From assembly GCA_964530825.1 (NCBI GenBank), contig CAZHCA010000017.1, positions 1 through 64,000 on the forward strand: DNA of 64,000 nucleotides, in the 5' to 3' direction. Position 1 is the stretch's first letter; each line of letters begins with the position of its first letter. A program made the position numbers and the translations under genes. The stretch comes from CAZHCA01 sp964530825 (GTDB lineage Bacteria > Bacteroidota > Bacteroidia > Chitinophagales > Saprospiraceae). This document shows positions 18,459 to 27,766 of this stretch, one piece after another. Below the pieces are notes generated by a model. The model did not search any database. It was not told the DNA's origin and saw nothing but the letters and a program-made list of their open reading frames with translations.

Positions 18459-19802
18459 ATGAAAACCATTATCAAAGGCGGACGGGTGGTCAACCGCGGT
18501 GAGATAAAGACCGCCGATGTATTACTACAAAACGGGCGTATCGAGCGTATCGATTCCGTGATCGACACTCCGGCAAAACGAGAGATTAATGCCGAAGGAC
18601 ACTACATCTTACCGGGCATCATCGATGACCAGGTCCACTTCCGGCAGCCTGGCCTCACCCACAAGGCCGACCTCACCACGGAGCCGCGCGCTGCCGTTGC
18701 CGGCGGAGTGACCAGCTATATGGAGATGCCCAACACCAAGCCGCCGGCCATCACACAGGAAAAGCTGGAAGAAAAATACATGGCTGCTGCACGCCAATCC
18801 CTGGCCAATTACTCCTTTTATATGGGGACCTCGAACGACAATCTCGAGGAAGTCTTGAAAACCGACCTAGAAACCGTCTGTGGAGTGAAAATCTTCATGG
18901 GCTCCAGTACGGGTAATATGTTGGTAGACGAGCCAAGTACCCTGGAGCAATTATTTGCTAAGACGCCATCGCTTATTGCTACCCACTGCGAAGATGAAGC
19001 AACTATTCGCAACAATCTGGAGTGGTTCAAAAGCCGCCTAGGCGAAGATATCGCGATGGATCTCCATCCCGAGATCCGCAATGCCGAGGGCTGCTACCGC
19101 TCGTCTTCCATGGCGGTGGAGCTGGCGAAAAAGCACGGTACGCGCCTGCATATCCTGCACCTGTCGACTGCCGATGAAATGCCGCTTTTCGACAAAGAGA
19201 TACCGCGGACAAAAAAGCGCATCACGGCGGAAGTATGCGTGCACCACCTTTACTTCAACCGAGATGACTATGCCCGCCTAGGTAGTCAAATCAAATGCAA
19301 CCCGGCAATTAAGGAAGCAGAACACCAGGCTGCCCTGTTGCCGGCCCTGCTGGAAGGGCGGCTCGATGTAATTGCTACCGACCACGCGCCCCACACCTGG
19401 GAAGAGAAACAGGGTAAATATCTGGACGCCCCCTCGGGTTTGCCCTTAATCCAACACCCCCTGAATATCATGCTCGAATTGGAGCAGCAGGGTAAGATTG
19501 ACCTCCCCACAATAGTTGACAAGATGTGTCACGCACCGGCCGACCTATTCCTGCTGCAAGACCGGGGCTACTTGGATGAAGGATTTTGGGCCGACGTGGT
19601 AGTACTCGACCCAGAGGTCAATTGGACGGTAAGCAAAGAAAATATTTACTACAAATGTGGGTGGTCTCCTTTCGAGGGGCATACTTTCAAGGGAAAGGTG
19701 AAGGCCACTTTTGTCAGCGGCCATTTAGCCTATCAGAACGGTCAATTCGACGAAAGTCAGAAAGGCATGCGCCTGAGATTTGGGAAAGACCGGATGGTCT
19801 AA
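18459..19802 (+). CDS. pyrC: dihydroorotase
   Basis: 447 residues. Cyclises carbamoyl aspartate to dihydroorotate in pyrimidine synthesis. The metal-binding motif is VHFRQPG (His60, Arg62), followed by the substrate-contact stretch YMEMPNTKPPA. The likely carbamylated lysine is in VKIFMGSSTGNML, later metal ligands are in IATHCEDEATI and LHILHLSTADEM, and the catalytic aspartate is in VIATDHAPHTWEEK. The complete set of ligands and the length fit the class of dihydroorotase found in Bacteroidota rather than the E. coli class II enzyme. The last four bases overlap the convergent anti-sigma gene. Confidence 0.94.
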   Translation: MKTIIKGGRVVNRGEIKTADVLLQNGRIERIDSVIDTPAKREINAEGHYILPGIIDDQVHFRQPGLTHKADLTTEPRAAVAGGVTSYMEMPNTKPPAITQEKLEEKYMAAARQSLANYSFYMGTSNDNLEEVLKTDLETVCGVKIFMGSSTGNMLVDEPSTLEQLFAKTPSLIATHCEDEATIRNNLEWFKSRLGEDIAMDLHPEIRNAEGCYRSSSMAVELAKKHGTRLHILHLSTADEMPLFDKEIPRTKKRITAEVCVHHLYFNRDDYARLGSQIKCNPAIKEAEHQAALLPALLEGRLDVIATDHAPHTWEEKQGKYLDAPSGLPLIQHPLNIMLELEQQGKIDLPTIVDKMCHAPADLFLLQDRGYLDEGFWADVVVLDPEVNWTVSKENIYYKCGWSPFEGHTFKGKVKATFVSGHLAYQNGQFDESQKGMRLRFGKDRMV

Positions 19803-20293
19803 AACTGGAAGCGGCTTTGCAGAAAGCGGTCCAGCAGCAATAGCAGTAATGTGCCGCTAGCGGCGATAATAACCAACACCAGCCATTGTTGTGGGATGGC
19901 CGCAATGCTCCCGGCTATCGTTTCAAAAGCTTGGGAAGTAGTACTTTCGGTTTGCTCCGGATAGTACTTCCTGCTGAGCAACAGCAAGATAAAAAACAAG
20001 GCGAAAAGGCCGGTCATAACTGCCAGAAAACGCCGGATGACCGATTCCGGAACGAAAGGTTCTACCCATAAGCGGCGCGCTAAGGGCGGCAGTTGTTCCA
20101 TCACGTTCACCGAAAAGCGGAGGGAAGGCTGTTCGGGCTCTAGTTGCTGTAACTGCTGATGAAGCTGACGCGCTTCCTGGACTTCGCGTTGCAGCTTTTT
20201 ATCTTTTTTCAAGAGCGCCTCCAACTCCATGCGCTCGGCCTCGGTGCATTCACCATCGATATACTGCCAAATGAGCTGATCGGTATAATTCAC
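19799..20293 (-). CDS. probable membrane anti-sigma factor, partner sigma gene broken
   Basis: 164 residues. A charged cytoplasmic N terminus (YIDGECTEAERMELEALLKK) matches the start of many anti-sigma factors, but the zinc-binding HxxxCxxC motif is absent. Two hydrophobic segments follow, about residues 88-107 (FLAVMTGLFALFFILLLLS) and 135-158 (WLVLVIIAASGTLLLLLLDR). It lies 26 bases downstream of a sigma-70 family gene on the same strand, the standard sigma/anti-sigma order. That sigma gene carries an internal frame break, so this anti-sigma may have no working partner here. Assignment rests on the N-terminal pattern, the membrane helices and the neighbour. Confidence 0.7.
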   Translation of the reverse strand: MNYTDQLIWQYIDGECTEAERMELEALLKKDKKLQREVQEARQLHQQLQQLEPEQPSLRFSVNVMEQLPPLARRLWVEPFVPESVIRRFLAVMTGLFALFFILLLLSRKYYPEQTESTTSQAFETIAGSIAAIPQQWLVLVIIAASGTLLLLLLDRFLQSRFQF

Positions 20294-20319
20294 ATCTTTG
20301 ATTTTCTATGATTTCATGG

Positions 20320-20840
20320 TTATTCTTCCATGCTTGCTAACATTTTTCGCAGCCGTTGTCGTTGCCGGTGAAGGCGTGTTTTGACGTTCGTCACCGTTAA
20401 TCCAGTAATGCCGGCGATATCTTCGACCGTGCAATCTTCCATATAAAACAACCGGATGATGGTCGCATCCTGTGGTTTTAGCTGCCGGATCGCCCATTGA
20501 ATCTGTTGCTGACGATCCTCGGCCTCCATTCGGTTTTGGCCGCTCCGATCCGTGGGATCGGCCACTTGCAACTGATGCTCTTGGTCTTCTACCGAAAGAG
20601 TAGGCTTACCACGCCGGCGGTAGGCATCGATGGCTTTGCGATAGGCCACCGTGTAAAGCCAGGCAAGGCCTGATACACTTTAAGGAAAACATCTTGGGCC
20701 ACTTCTTCAGCCTCCTGCCGGCTTTTCAGTACTCCCAGGACAATAGAAAAGACGTAATCTTGGTAGCGTACTACCAAATGCCGAAACGCCTCGCGGTCTC
20801 CGGCAATCACCGACTGTATATGAACTTCGTCTTTCTCCAT
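20320..20840 (-). pseudogene. ECF sigma-70 factor broken by a short internal deletion
   Basis: The N-terminal part from 20840 encodes sigma region 2 (MEKDEVHIQSVIAGDREAFR, HLVVRYQDYVFSIVLGVLKS, EEVAQDVFLKVYQALPGF), then runs into nonsense and stops near 20589. The C-terminal part continues in another frame as AWLYTVAYRKAIDAYRRR and region 4 (RQLKPQDATIIRLFYMEDCT, ITGLTVTNVKTRLHRQRQRL), ending at 20320. Intact relatives have about seven more residues between LPGF and the WLY motif. The junction is at 20655-20664, where the single word GCCTGGCTTT can encode both halves. This is what slippage between two copies of that word would leave; about 31 bases are missing if family spacing held. Region 2 and region 4 are no longer joined, so the factor is probably inactive. 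Confidence 0.85.
20655..20664 (-). repeat. deletion junction in the sigma gene
   Basis: On the - strand this reads GCCTGGCTTT. In the upstream frame it supplies most of LPGF, and in the downstream frame it starts AWLY. A second copy is expected to have existed before the deletion. The remaining single copy is visible; the lost copy is inferred. Confidence 0.6.
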
Positions 20841-20949
20841 AAAACCTTCGATGCTGGGACGGGGAAGCCTGGAGGATGGTTACAAAAAAGAATAGGTATT
20901 TTGCAACCTCTCAGAAAGAAGAACCGTCCTATCGGCAAAATCAAATCAA

Positions 20950-21318
20950 ATGGACGTAACGACTGCAATTGTATCTATCGTCAGTGTTCTCAGCTCGTTC
21001 GGGACGATAGTCGCACTGATTTACCTATTTTTCAGATCACGTAACAAAATCCGGTTGGCCCTCATCGAATCGGGGCGTGATGCCACTATTTTTCGTGCCG
21101 ATCCCAGCGATAAGAATAATCTCAAATGGGGTATCGTCGGGGTTATGATCGGACTGGGGCTTTTGGTTGCTTCCTTCATTGATGATGTCCTGCAGATTAA
21201 TGCTCCTGTGGCTTATTTCTCCGCATTTTTCCTCTTTGGCGGAATGGGGTTATTGTCCTTTTACTTTTTCGTTGGTCGCAAAGCGGGGACGGAAACGCAA
21301 TCGGATGATGTGCTGTAG
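20950..21318 (+). CDS. DUF6249-like membrane protein
   Basis: 122 residues with an N-terminal membrane helix (residues 8-28, SIVSVLSSFGTIVALIYLFF), a cytoplasmic-looking charged loop (RSRNKIRLALIESGRDATIF, then ADPSDKNNLKWG), and two further helices (GIVGVMIGLGLLVASF and YFSAFFLFGGMGLLSFYFF). This arrangement, with a helix / 'R-x-K-x-x-L-I-E-x-G' / two helices, is what I associate with the Bacteroidota DUF6249 family, whose function is unknown. It is divergent from the broken sigma gene, 109 bases away. Related proteins are often found beside ECF sigma factors, so it may be part of the same regulatory unit. Confidence 0.7.
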   Translation: MDVTTAIVSIVSVLSSFGTIVALIYLFFRSRNKIRLALIESGRDATIFRADPSDKNNLKWGIVGVMIGLGLLVASFIDDVLQINAPVAYFSAFFLFGGMGLLSFYFFVGRKAGTETQSDDVL

Positions 21319-21330
21319 CCCCCCATACCC

Positions 21331-21873
21331 CTATTCGCGATCTAAAAATCCTAGGCTTTCGGCTAGGCGATATACGGCTATACCGGTAGCCATGGCCACG
21401 TTCATCGAAGTATTCATACCCAGCATAGGTAAGTAAACACAAGTATCGACCATCTCCAACAGTTGATCAGAAACCCCGTGTTGCTCATTTCCCGTTACCA
21501 GAACCAGAGGCCCAGGCGGTTGGTACCTATGCACGGGTACGGCATTATCAGTAATTTCCAATCCCACCCAAGTGTAGTCCGGATGGTGATGTTGAATGGT
21601 TTGTTGCTGCGCCACCGCGTGTACGGGTACATAGGTATGCGTAAACCGGGCGATTCTCCGCGTACGTGGATCTACGGCTACTTCTTTTTTACCGCCCAGC
21701 AGATAGACGGCTTCCAGCCGGGCGGCTTCTGCTAATCGGACGATCAATCCCAGGTTGCGGCGATCGCGCAGCTGATCTAATACCAGTACAATTGGCGTCC
21801 GATTTCGGTCGATCTCTTGTTGGCGAGCTTCTACATCGGGTCGCAATTCGCGAAAGGAGCGCTGTCGGGGCAT
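21331..21873 (-). CDS. SpoU/TrmH-family RNA 2'-O-methyltransferase
   Basis: 180 residues, a minimal SPOUT methyltransferase without the N-terminal RNA-binding domain of RlmB. Motif 1 is RRNLGLIVRLAEAARLEAVY, motif 2 is LVLVTGNEQHGVSDQLLE, and motif 3, which forms the knotted SAM site, is YLPMLGMNTSMNVAMATGIA. The family methylates a ribose in tRNA or rRNA; which nucleotide cannot be told from the sequence. Size resembles TrmH or TrmL types. It is convergent with the DUF6249-like gene, with a 12-base gap. Confidence 0.88.
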   Translation of the reverse strand: MPRQRSFRELRPDVEARQQEIDRNRTPIVLVLDQLRDRRNLGLIVRLAEAARLEAVYLLGGKKEVAVDPRTRRIARFTHTYVPVHAVAQQQTIQHHHPDYTWVGLEITDNAVPVHRYQPPGPLVLVTGNEQHGVSDQLLEMVDTCVYLPMLGMNTSMNVAMATGIAVYRLAESLGFLDRE

Positions 21874-22092
21874 GTTCTTTAGGCTTTATCTTTATTTTAA
21901 TAGAATACCAGGTGCTCCGGGGCAGATTTCCATCTACACGCTGCTTGCCCTACCACCTGCCGGTCGTGGCCCGCCATAACGTAACCCATACGGCCCACTG
22001 GCCTGGTACCAGCAATTTTGCACCAACCAATCCGTTAATTATACGTTGATTTACGCGTGTATTTTGAAGTTTAGCATCACCAAAATCCATTT

Positions 22093-25000
22093 TTGCAGCT
22101 TTTGAAGCAACTCGTTTTACTCTCCCTGCTGGTATTTGGTTTTCAATTCAGAGTAGAATTGGAAGCGCAGTCTTATTATCCGGTAAAAATCGATAATCGC
22201 TGGGGACTTATCAACGACCGTGGACAGATGGTTCGCGAGCCGGTATACGAAGCGATTGGCGAGTACCAACAATATGGTTACGCAATCATGCAACGCGATG
22301 GAGGTGTCGGCTTGCTAGATGATGATGGTATAGAAGTCGTGCCGCCCCAATACGAGGATTTGCGGGTGCTGGACAGTACGCTCTTCGCAGTTATGGACCG
22401 GGGAGCCTGGATGGTAGTGGATCTGCGGGGTCAGACGATTGTGGAAAAAGGCTATGAACAACTCAAAGTTTGGGAAGGGGAGTTTCTGGGGTTCCGGCGT
22501 GATGATCGCTGGGGCGTGATGCGCAAGGATGGCCGCCGGATCATCGATCCGCAGTTCGATGATATTTCTATTCACCCGCAAGGCTATTTCCTGGGTGTCG
22601 ATAACTATAGCCTCGGATTGCTCAGTATTGAGGGAGAAGAACTCTTGCCACCCAAGGCGCGCGATATCCAGATTGTCCATCCCGACCTGATTCTCTACCA
22701 GGAAGGTAAAAAATGGGGCGGCATTGACAGCAACGGACTGCTGTTGTTTCCCGCGATATTCCAGGCGTATCAGATCCTCGACTCTACCTACCTCAAGCTT
22801 TGGCAAGGCGCACAGCTCCACCTTTATGCACAGACGTGTAAAGCGCTTATTGCACCTCAGGCACAGTACGATAACCTTCACCCCATCGGCAACGACCTGG
22901 TGATTGTGGCGCGCGGACAAAAGGTCGGCTTGTTAGATGCCTGCGGTAAGCTTCTGCTCAAACCGGTATACGAAGAAATTCAGCCGTTTCACAACACACA
23001 TTACCGGGTCGTATTTGAGGGTAAATGGGGGTTGATGCAGGCTGGCGACCGTGCCGGTACCGCTTTCGAGTTCGATTATTTGGCGCCTTTACGCGACGGG
23101 GCAGCGCTTTTTCGGAAAGGGGAAAGTTTTGGCTTGCTCTCGCCTCAAGGAGAGCGCTTACTGCCTGCCGAGTATGAAAAAATCGAGTTGGATGCAGGAG
23201 AAGTACGTGCATATCGGACTTCCGGCGCCCTGGAATTATTTCGGTTCGATGGCTTGGGTAAACTTTTACCGCAGGGACAGTTGACCCAGCATTTTCGCCT
23301 GCGGGTACGCAATACTACGCGCGAAAATGTCACAACAACCCATCCACCGGAATACCGATTGCAACTGCGCCATTTTGAATGGTTTTATCGACCCGAGCGC
23401 GACCGATGGGGGTTGCGCAAAACTTCTGACGGCGAAGTGGTAATCGACCCTATTTTCACCCACCTCAAAATTGACCGGGAGTGGGGCATCACCCTGGTCG
23501 GCGTCCCAAGTGATCACACCTATGATTTTGAGCGGACGACCTATCGATTCCATCAGGTGTATGGTATTGTAGACAACCAGATAGGAAAACTCGTCTCCGA
23601 TCTGCATTTTCTGGACATTCGACTCGAGGAATTCGACCGGGCTCCTTACCTGGCGCGCGTTTGGTTAAAGAACGGGCGATTCGGGCTGCTCAATCGATCC
23701 CTGCAATTGGTAGCCGAAAACTTTGCTTACATTGGTGCCTTCCGGGAAGGATACGCCCGCGCCAGCCTGGTAGGTAAACTCTCCGGCAGCGTAAAACAAA
23801 CCAATCACCTGGGAAGCCTACAAGATTTTCGGTCTGGATTATCGGCGGCATCCTCCATGATCGACTTCACCGAATACGATCAGCTCTTTGATCGCGAAGC
23901 ACAATTGTATTGCGAAAACTGCCAGTGGAGTTATCTGGATACTACGGGTGCTTTTGTAAAAGCCCCGGCCTATGATTTCGCCGAGGATTTCACCCACGGG
24001 GTAGGCATTGTTCAGCGCAACGGTCGTTGGGGAATGATCGACCGCACTGGAAAGCAAATCATCCCTTGCCGGTACGACGGCCTGGAGTTTTTAGAAAATA
24101 CCAACAACCAAATCCTGCGACTGTACGTTCAGCAAACCCGTTATGGGTTGATTGATACTTCGGGAAGACTCTGCGTGCGGGCCGACTTTGATGAGATCGG
24201 CCGTTTTAGCGAAAATCGTCTGTCGGTACTGCGCGATGGCCGCTGGGGTTTTGTCGACGCCGAAGGCAACGAAGTGGTACCCTGCCGCTTTCAGGAGGTG
24301 AAACCCTACAGCGAAGGTTTGGCCGCTGTTAAGCTAGGCCGTCAATGGGGTTTTATCGACAAAATGGGCAATACGGTAATTCCGTTCCGTTACCTGCGGG
24401 CGGGCAATTTCCGCAGCGGCAAGGCCTGGGTTTATCGGTCGCAGGGTGTAGGATACATCAATCCCAACGGTGACGAGGTGATTCCTTTCCAATTCGATCG
24501 GGCTTTTGATTTTGAGGGTGGCGTTGCGCGGGTGGTAATTGACCAAAAATACGGCCTCATCAACAGCGCGGGCGAATTCGTACTGCGGCCCCGCTTCAAT
24601 GAGATCCGGGCATTCGACCGTAACGGTAGGGCAGTGGTCAGTTACGGGCGGCAACGGGTGCGCTACGGATTGATCGATGCCACAGGAAATCTGGTCACCC
24701 ACCGCGCCTACACTTTTATCGGGCCCTTTGCTGAGGGCCTTGCCGTAGTCAAAGATCGCGAGCAGTATGGCTATATCAATACTGAAGGCCAGGAAGTCCT
24801 ACCACTGGAATATTCCAAAGCAGCCCCTTTCTCCGAAGGCCGTGCAGCCGTGCAACGCGATGGATACTGCGGCTATATCGACCGCAGTGGCAATCAGCTG
24901 GTGCCGTTCGAATTCACGCGCTGCAAAGATTTTCAGGACGGCAAGGCGGTGGTTTATCAAGGCATGCGCAAAGCGGGATTGGTCAATCACGATGGGCAGT

Positions 25001-25431
25001 TGGTACTGGAACCTAGTATTAACCGGCTGCTCAATTTCCGTGAAGGCCGGGGACTGGTGCGCGACGAGCGCTACCGCTTTTATTACATTACCGAAACTTC
25101 GGGTCGCTACCATCACTACTACGAGCGAGCCAGCGAATTTCGCAATGGCGTCGCCGTCGTTCAGGTAGATGGCAAATGGGGAGTCATCAATCAGCGAGGT
25201 ATGGAACTGGTCCCACCGAAGTACGATAAGATTGAGTCCTTTGATGACGGTTACGCAAAAGTAAAGGTGGAAGGGCTTACGGGGGTAAGCAATCTGCAGG
25301 GCGAATTGCTTGCGCCTCCCGATTTTGAAGTCATCTCCTATGCTGGCAACGGGCTATTCCGTGCCGAACAAGGCGATAAGGTTGGCTACTTTGATTGGCG
25401 GGGCGATTGGGTCTGGCGTCCTTCGGATTAA
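22093..25431 (+). CDS. very long WG-repeat protein
   Basis: 1112 residues, nearly all built from WG repeats of about 35-60 residues with the core 'W/Y-G-(hydrophobic)-I-D-x-x-G-x-x-V/I-I-P-x-x-(Y/F)-(D/E)'. Examples are NRWGLINDRGQMV, DRWGVMRKDGRRIIDPQFDD, NGRWGMIDRTGKQIIPCRYD, GRQWGFIDKMGNTVIPFRYL and DGKWGVINQRGMELVPPKYD. I count roughly 28 units, with the cleanest in the C-terminal half. The N terminus is hydrophobic (LLKQLVLLSLLVFGFQF), so it is probably exported. The start is uncertain: the frame opens at a TTG (22093) and I see no better ATG. WG repeats usually mediate protein or ligand contacts and no enzymatic domain is present. It overlaps the convergent TPR-like gene by four bases. 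Confidence 0.85.
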   Translation: MQLLKQLVLLSLLVFGFQFRVELEAQSYYPVKIDNRWGLINDRGQMVREPVYEAIGEYQQYGYAIMQRDGGVGLLDDDGIEVVPPQYEDLRVLDSTLFAVMDRGAWMVVDLRGQTIVEKGYEQLKVWEGEFLGFRRDDRWGVMRKDGRRIIDPQFDDISIHPQGYFLGVDNYSLGLLSIEGEELLPPKARDIQIVHPDLILYQEGKKWGGIDSNGLLLFPAIFQAYQILDSTYLKLWQGAQLHLYAQTCKALIAPQAQYDNLHPIGNDLVIVARGQKVGLLDACGKLLLKPVYEEIQPFHNTHYRVVFEGKWGLMQAGDRAGTAFEFDYLAPLRDGAALFRKGESFGLLSPQGERLLPAEYEKIELDAGEVRAYRTSGALELFRFDGLGKLLPQGQLTQHFRLRVRNTTRENVTTTHPPEYRLQLRHFEWFYRPERDRWGLRKTSDGEVVIDPIFTHLKIDREWGITLVGVPSDHTYDFERTTYRFHQVYGIVDNQIGKLVSDLHFLDIRLEEFDRAPYLARVWLKNGRFGLLNRSLQLVAENFAYIGAFREGYARASLVGKLSGSVKQTNHLGSLQDFRSGLSAASSMIDFTEYDQLFDREAQLYCENCQWSYLDTTGAFVKAPAYDFAEDFTHGVGIVQRNGRWGMIDRTGKQIIPCRYDGLEFLENTNNQILRLYVQQTRYGLIDTSGRLCVRADFDEIGRFSENRLSVLRDGRWGFVDAEGNEVVPCRFQEVKPYSEGLAAVKLGRQWGFIDKMGNTVIPFRYLRAGNFRSGKAWVYRSQGVGYINPNGDEVIPFQFDRAFDFEGGVARVVIDQKYGLINSAGEFVLRPRFNEIRAFDRNGRAVVSYGRQRVRYGLIDATGNLVTHRAYTFIGPFAEGLAVVKDREQYGYINTEGQEVLPLEYSKAAPFSEGRAAVQRDGYCGYIDRSGNQLVPFEFTRCKDFQDGKAVVYQGMRKAGLVNHDGQLVLEPSINRLLNFREGRGLVRDERYRFYYITETSGRYHHYYERASEFRNGVAVVQVDGKWGVINQRGMELVPPKYDKIESFDDGYAKVKVEGLTGVSNLQGELLAPPDFEVISYAGNGLFRAEQGDKVGYFDWRGDWVWRPSD

Positions 25432-27539
25432 AAGGTCCATTTTTGCTGTTCCTTTTGTATCCACGATTGCCAGGGAGCCACCGGATATTCAGGATGACGA
25501 GGCGCCCAATCGATCAAATCCTGTTTCAACTGCTTAAAAAAAGCGGTGCGGTATTCCAGCGATTCCAAGTCTAAACCGGGGGGCGGAAAAGCGCCTTGTT
25601 TAATCTTAGCCAAAATGTCATACAAATAGGATTGGCAGGAAAAAAAAGCACCCGTGCCGTTGGGTTCCTCCGGACGCAGTTTGAGCCGGGCTCGCTGCAT
25701 ACAAGCTTCAGCTGCCTCATTAGCTCCGTTCATCAGCAGGGCCCGGGCATGGATCGCCAGTGCAATTGCCAACCGGTTATGGGGCGTATGTACGTCGGGT
25801 TTGGTTTTTTCCTGGTCGGCAATCCAAAGCAGGTGGGCCTGTAAGACCTCCATTGACGGTAACGTATCCGGCGCCATGGGTTGGCAAGCCAGTTGGATCA
25901 ATCGCTGGTCGACCTGGTAGACCATCTGCCGGTAGGTTTCAAATAAGTGTAAGTAGATGGCCATCACCTCCGACTCTAAAGTTGCGCTTTCCCCCCGGAT
26001 GATCGGCAATTTGTAGTTAGGCGTAGCGGCCAGCCGGCCAAACTGTTGACGGTACGCGATGCGCTCGGGGGCGGAAATCTGGCGTTCCACCGTGAGGAAA
26101 GGGCAGGTTAGTTCGTGATCGTTTTTTTCAAAAATTGCCTGTACCTCTGAAAAAACCGCGTAGAACTGTCGAAGGTGACCGAAATCGCGCTCGTTCTCAA
26201 ATTGGTCTTGGTAGAGCATGATCAGCAGGGAAAAATTGGCGGCCAGGGCATTCCAGTAGGGCAACACCTCGGGATGACGGCGCAACAATTGCAGGTTTAC
26301 TTTTTTCCCTAATTCGTAAAAATAGTGCGCCTTAGACCAGTTCTCTTCCGCCAGGTAGGCATCGCCTAATCCGCGCAGGGTGGTCAACAGCTCCAGGAAG
26401 GTTGTCAGGTCATTACCCTGATCGATTTCCTGGACCAGCAACTGCAGGGCATTTTGCCGGCATTCAATCTGTTCGAGCGTATCGCCCGAAAAACCCGCCA
26501 AGTCATTGTAGGACTTGATAAGTTGTTCCCGGTGGTTGGGGTCATTTGCAATTTCCAAATCTTTGACCAGACGACGATAGAAAAGCAGTAATCCGGGTTT
26601 GGGGTTAGTCATGTTTTCGGGTCCATCCAATTGATGGTACAGGTCCGCCCACGTCGCGTAAAGGGCATCAATACGATCCAGATCGGGTAAAACTTCCAGT
26701 GGAGCGATGCTCGCTAGGATCTCCAGCGACTTATTGGCATATTGGATAGCCTTGGCCCACCATTGTTTGTTCTTTCCTTCGCTCAGGCTTACGGCCCGTT
26801 TCAAATGAAGTAAGGCCGTGTTGGAATGCAGCTCGGCCAGCAGCAAGCGTTGCCGTGCGTGGCCTTCGGCGGGCATTTTTTCAAAAGCGTGCAGTGCCTG
26901 TTCCAGAAAGTGTCGCGCCTTCTGAAAATGCAATTCCCGGTCGGCCTCCGCATCTGCCTGGATGACTTGGGGCATTGGAACCGACAGTAGCGGACCAACT
27001 TGGAAGGCTTCGCCATAAAGGCGGCTCCAGTCGAGGTAAGTACGTACCAATTCGCTGAAAACGCGTTCGTGTGGCCACGAAAAATGCCCCAGCCAGGTTT
27101 CGCGCCGTTGGTAGAGCCGGTCTACTTCCTGAAAGGCACGATCCTCCTTGGGCGAGGAGGTAGGCACCGTTCGCGGATCCAGTAAACGCTGCCTGGCGAT
27201 ATGTACAAATAACTCCTGACAAAGCCGGGTAAGGGTATCGTTAATATCTAGATGATCGGGGGTGAGGGGCGGAGTCCACTGGTCACTGGCCCGTTGTACA
27301 GCCTCTAGGTACTGCTCGGCCCGATGGGGTCGCTCAGAGTTTAGTGCATACTCAGCCAATGCCAATTGTAAGCGGCAATGATCTAGCGGATGCTCCACCA
27401 AGGAAAGACTTTCCTCTGCAACCCGGGCACTCTCCTCGTACAAGGCATATTCCCGAAGCCGGGATAACTGAGCGCCTATATCCAGATGCGGATGCAAAAG
27501 GTGTGAGTGTTCAACAATCCGTAGGATTTTTTCCTCCAT
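25428..27539 (-). CDS. large all-helical TPR-like protein, unknown function
   Basis: 703 residues, predicted almost entirely helical, with degenerate tetratricopeptide-like units. Examples are YALYEESARVAEESLSLVEH, LQLALAEYALNSERPHRAEQ, AKHYFYELGKKVNLQL-like pairs in the middle, and ALLMNGANEAAEACMQRARL near the C terminus. There is no signal peptide, so it is probably cytosolic. I do not recognise a defined family. Its promoter region (27540-27766) is shared with the divergent ATP-grasp gene, which could mean shared regulation. Its tail overlaps the WG-repeat gene by four bases. A scaffolding or interaction role is the only inference the sequence allows. Confidence 0.75.
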   Translation of the reverse strand: MEEKILRIVEHSHLLHPHLDIGAQLSRLREYALYEESARVAEESLSLVEHPLDHCRLQLALAEYALNSERPHRAEQYLEAVQRASDQWTPPLTPDHLDINDTLTRLCQELFVHIARQRLLDPRTVPTSSPKEDRAFQEVDRLYQRRETWLGHFSWPHERVFSELVRTYLDWSRLYGEAFQVGPLLSVPMPQVIQADAEADRELHFQKARHFLEQALHAFEKMPAEGHARQRLLLAELHSNTALLHLKRAVSLSEGKNKQWWAKAIQYANKSLEILASIAPLEVLPDLDRIDALYATWADLYHQLDGPENMTNPKPGLLLFYRRLVKDLEIANDPNHREQLIKSYNDLAGFSGDTLEQIECRQNALQLLVQEIDQGNDLTTFLELLTTLRGLGDAYLAEENWSKAHYFYELGKKVNLQLLRRHPEVLPYWNALAANFSLLIMLYQDQFENERDFGHLRQFYAVFSEVQAIFEKNDHELTCPFLTVERQISAPERIAYRQQFGRLAATPNYKLPIIRGESATLESEVMAIYLHLFETYRQMVYQVDQRLIQLACQPMAPDTLPSMEVLQAHLLWIADQEKTKPDVHTPHNRLAIALAIHARALLMNGANEAAEACMQRARLKLRPEEPNGTGAFFSCQSYLYDILAKIKQGAFPPPGLDLESLEYRTAFFKQLKQDLIDWAPRHPEYPVAPWQSWIQKEQQKWTF

Positions 27540-27766
27540 TTGGTTACAGGGTTAGCCGCCGCTTGATTTTATTAAAGGTAAAAAAGAAAGTCCGGACCCG
27601 ATACAGATAAAAATCATAAATATTTCCACAAATTCGGTGCGTTTTACCATTCGGGCCTTTCAACACCTTCACAAGCGGTTTATTTATTTCTGGCTGAACA
27701 TTTGTTTCGGCAGTAAATGTTTCTTATTGTAATGGAACATACAAATCAGAAATACTTAAGCACACT

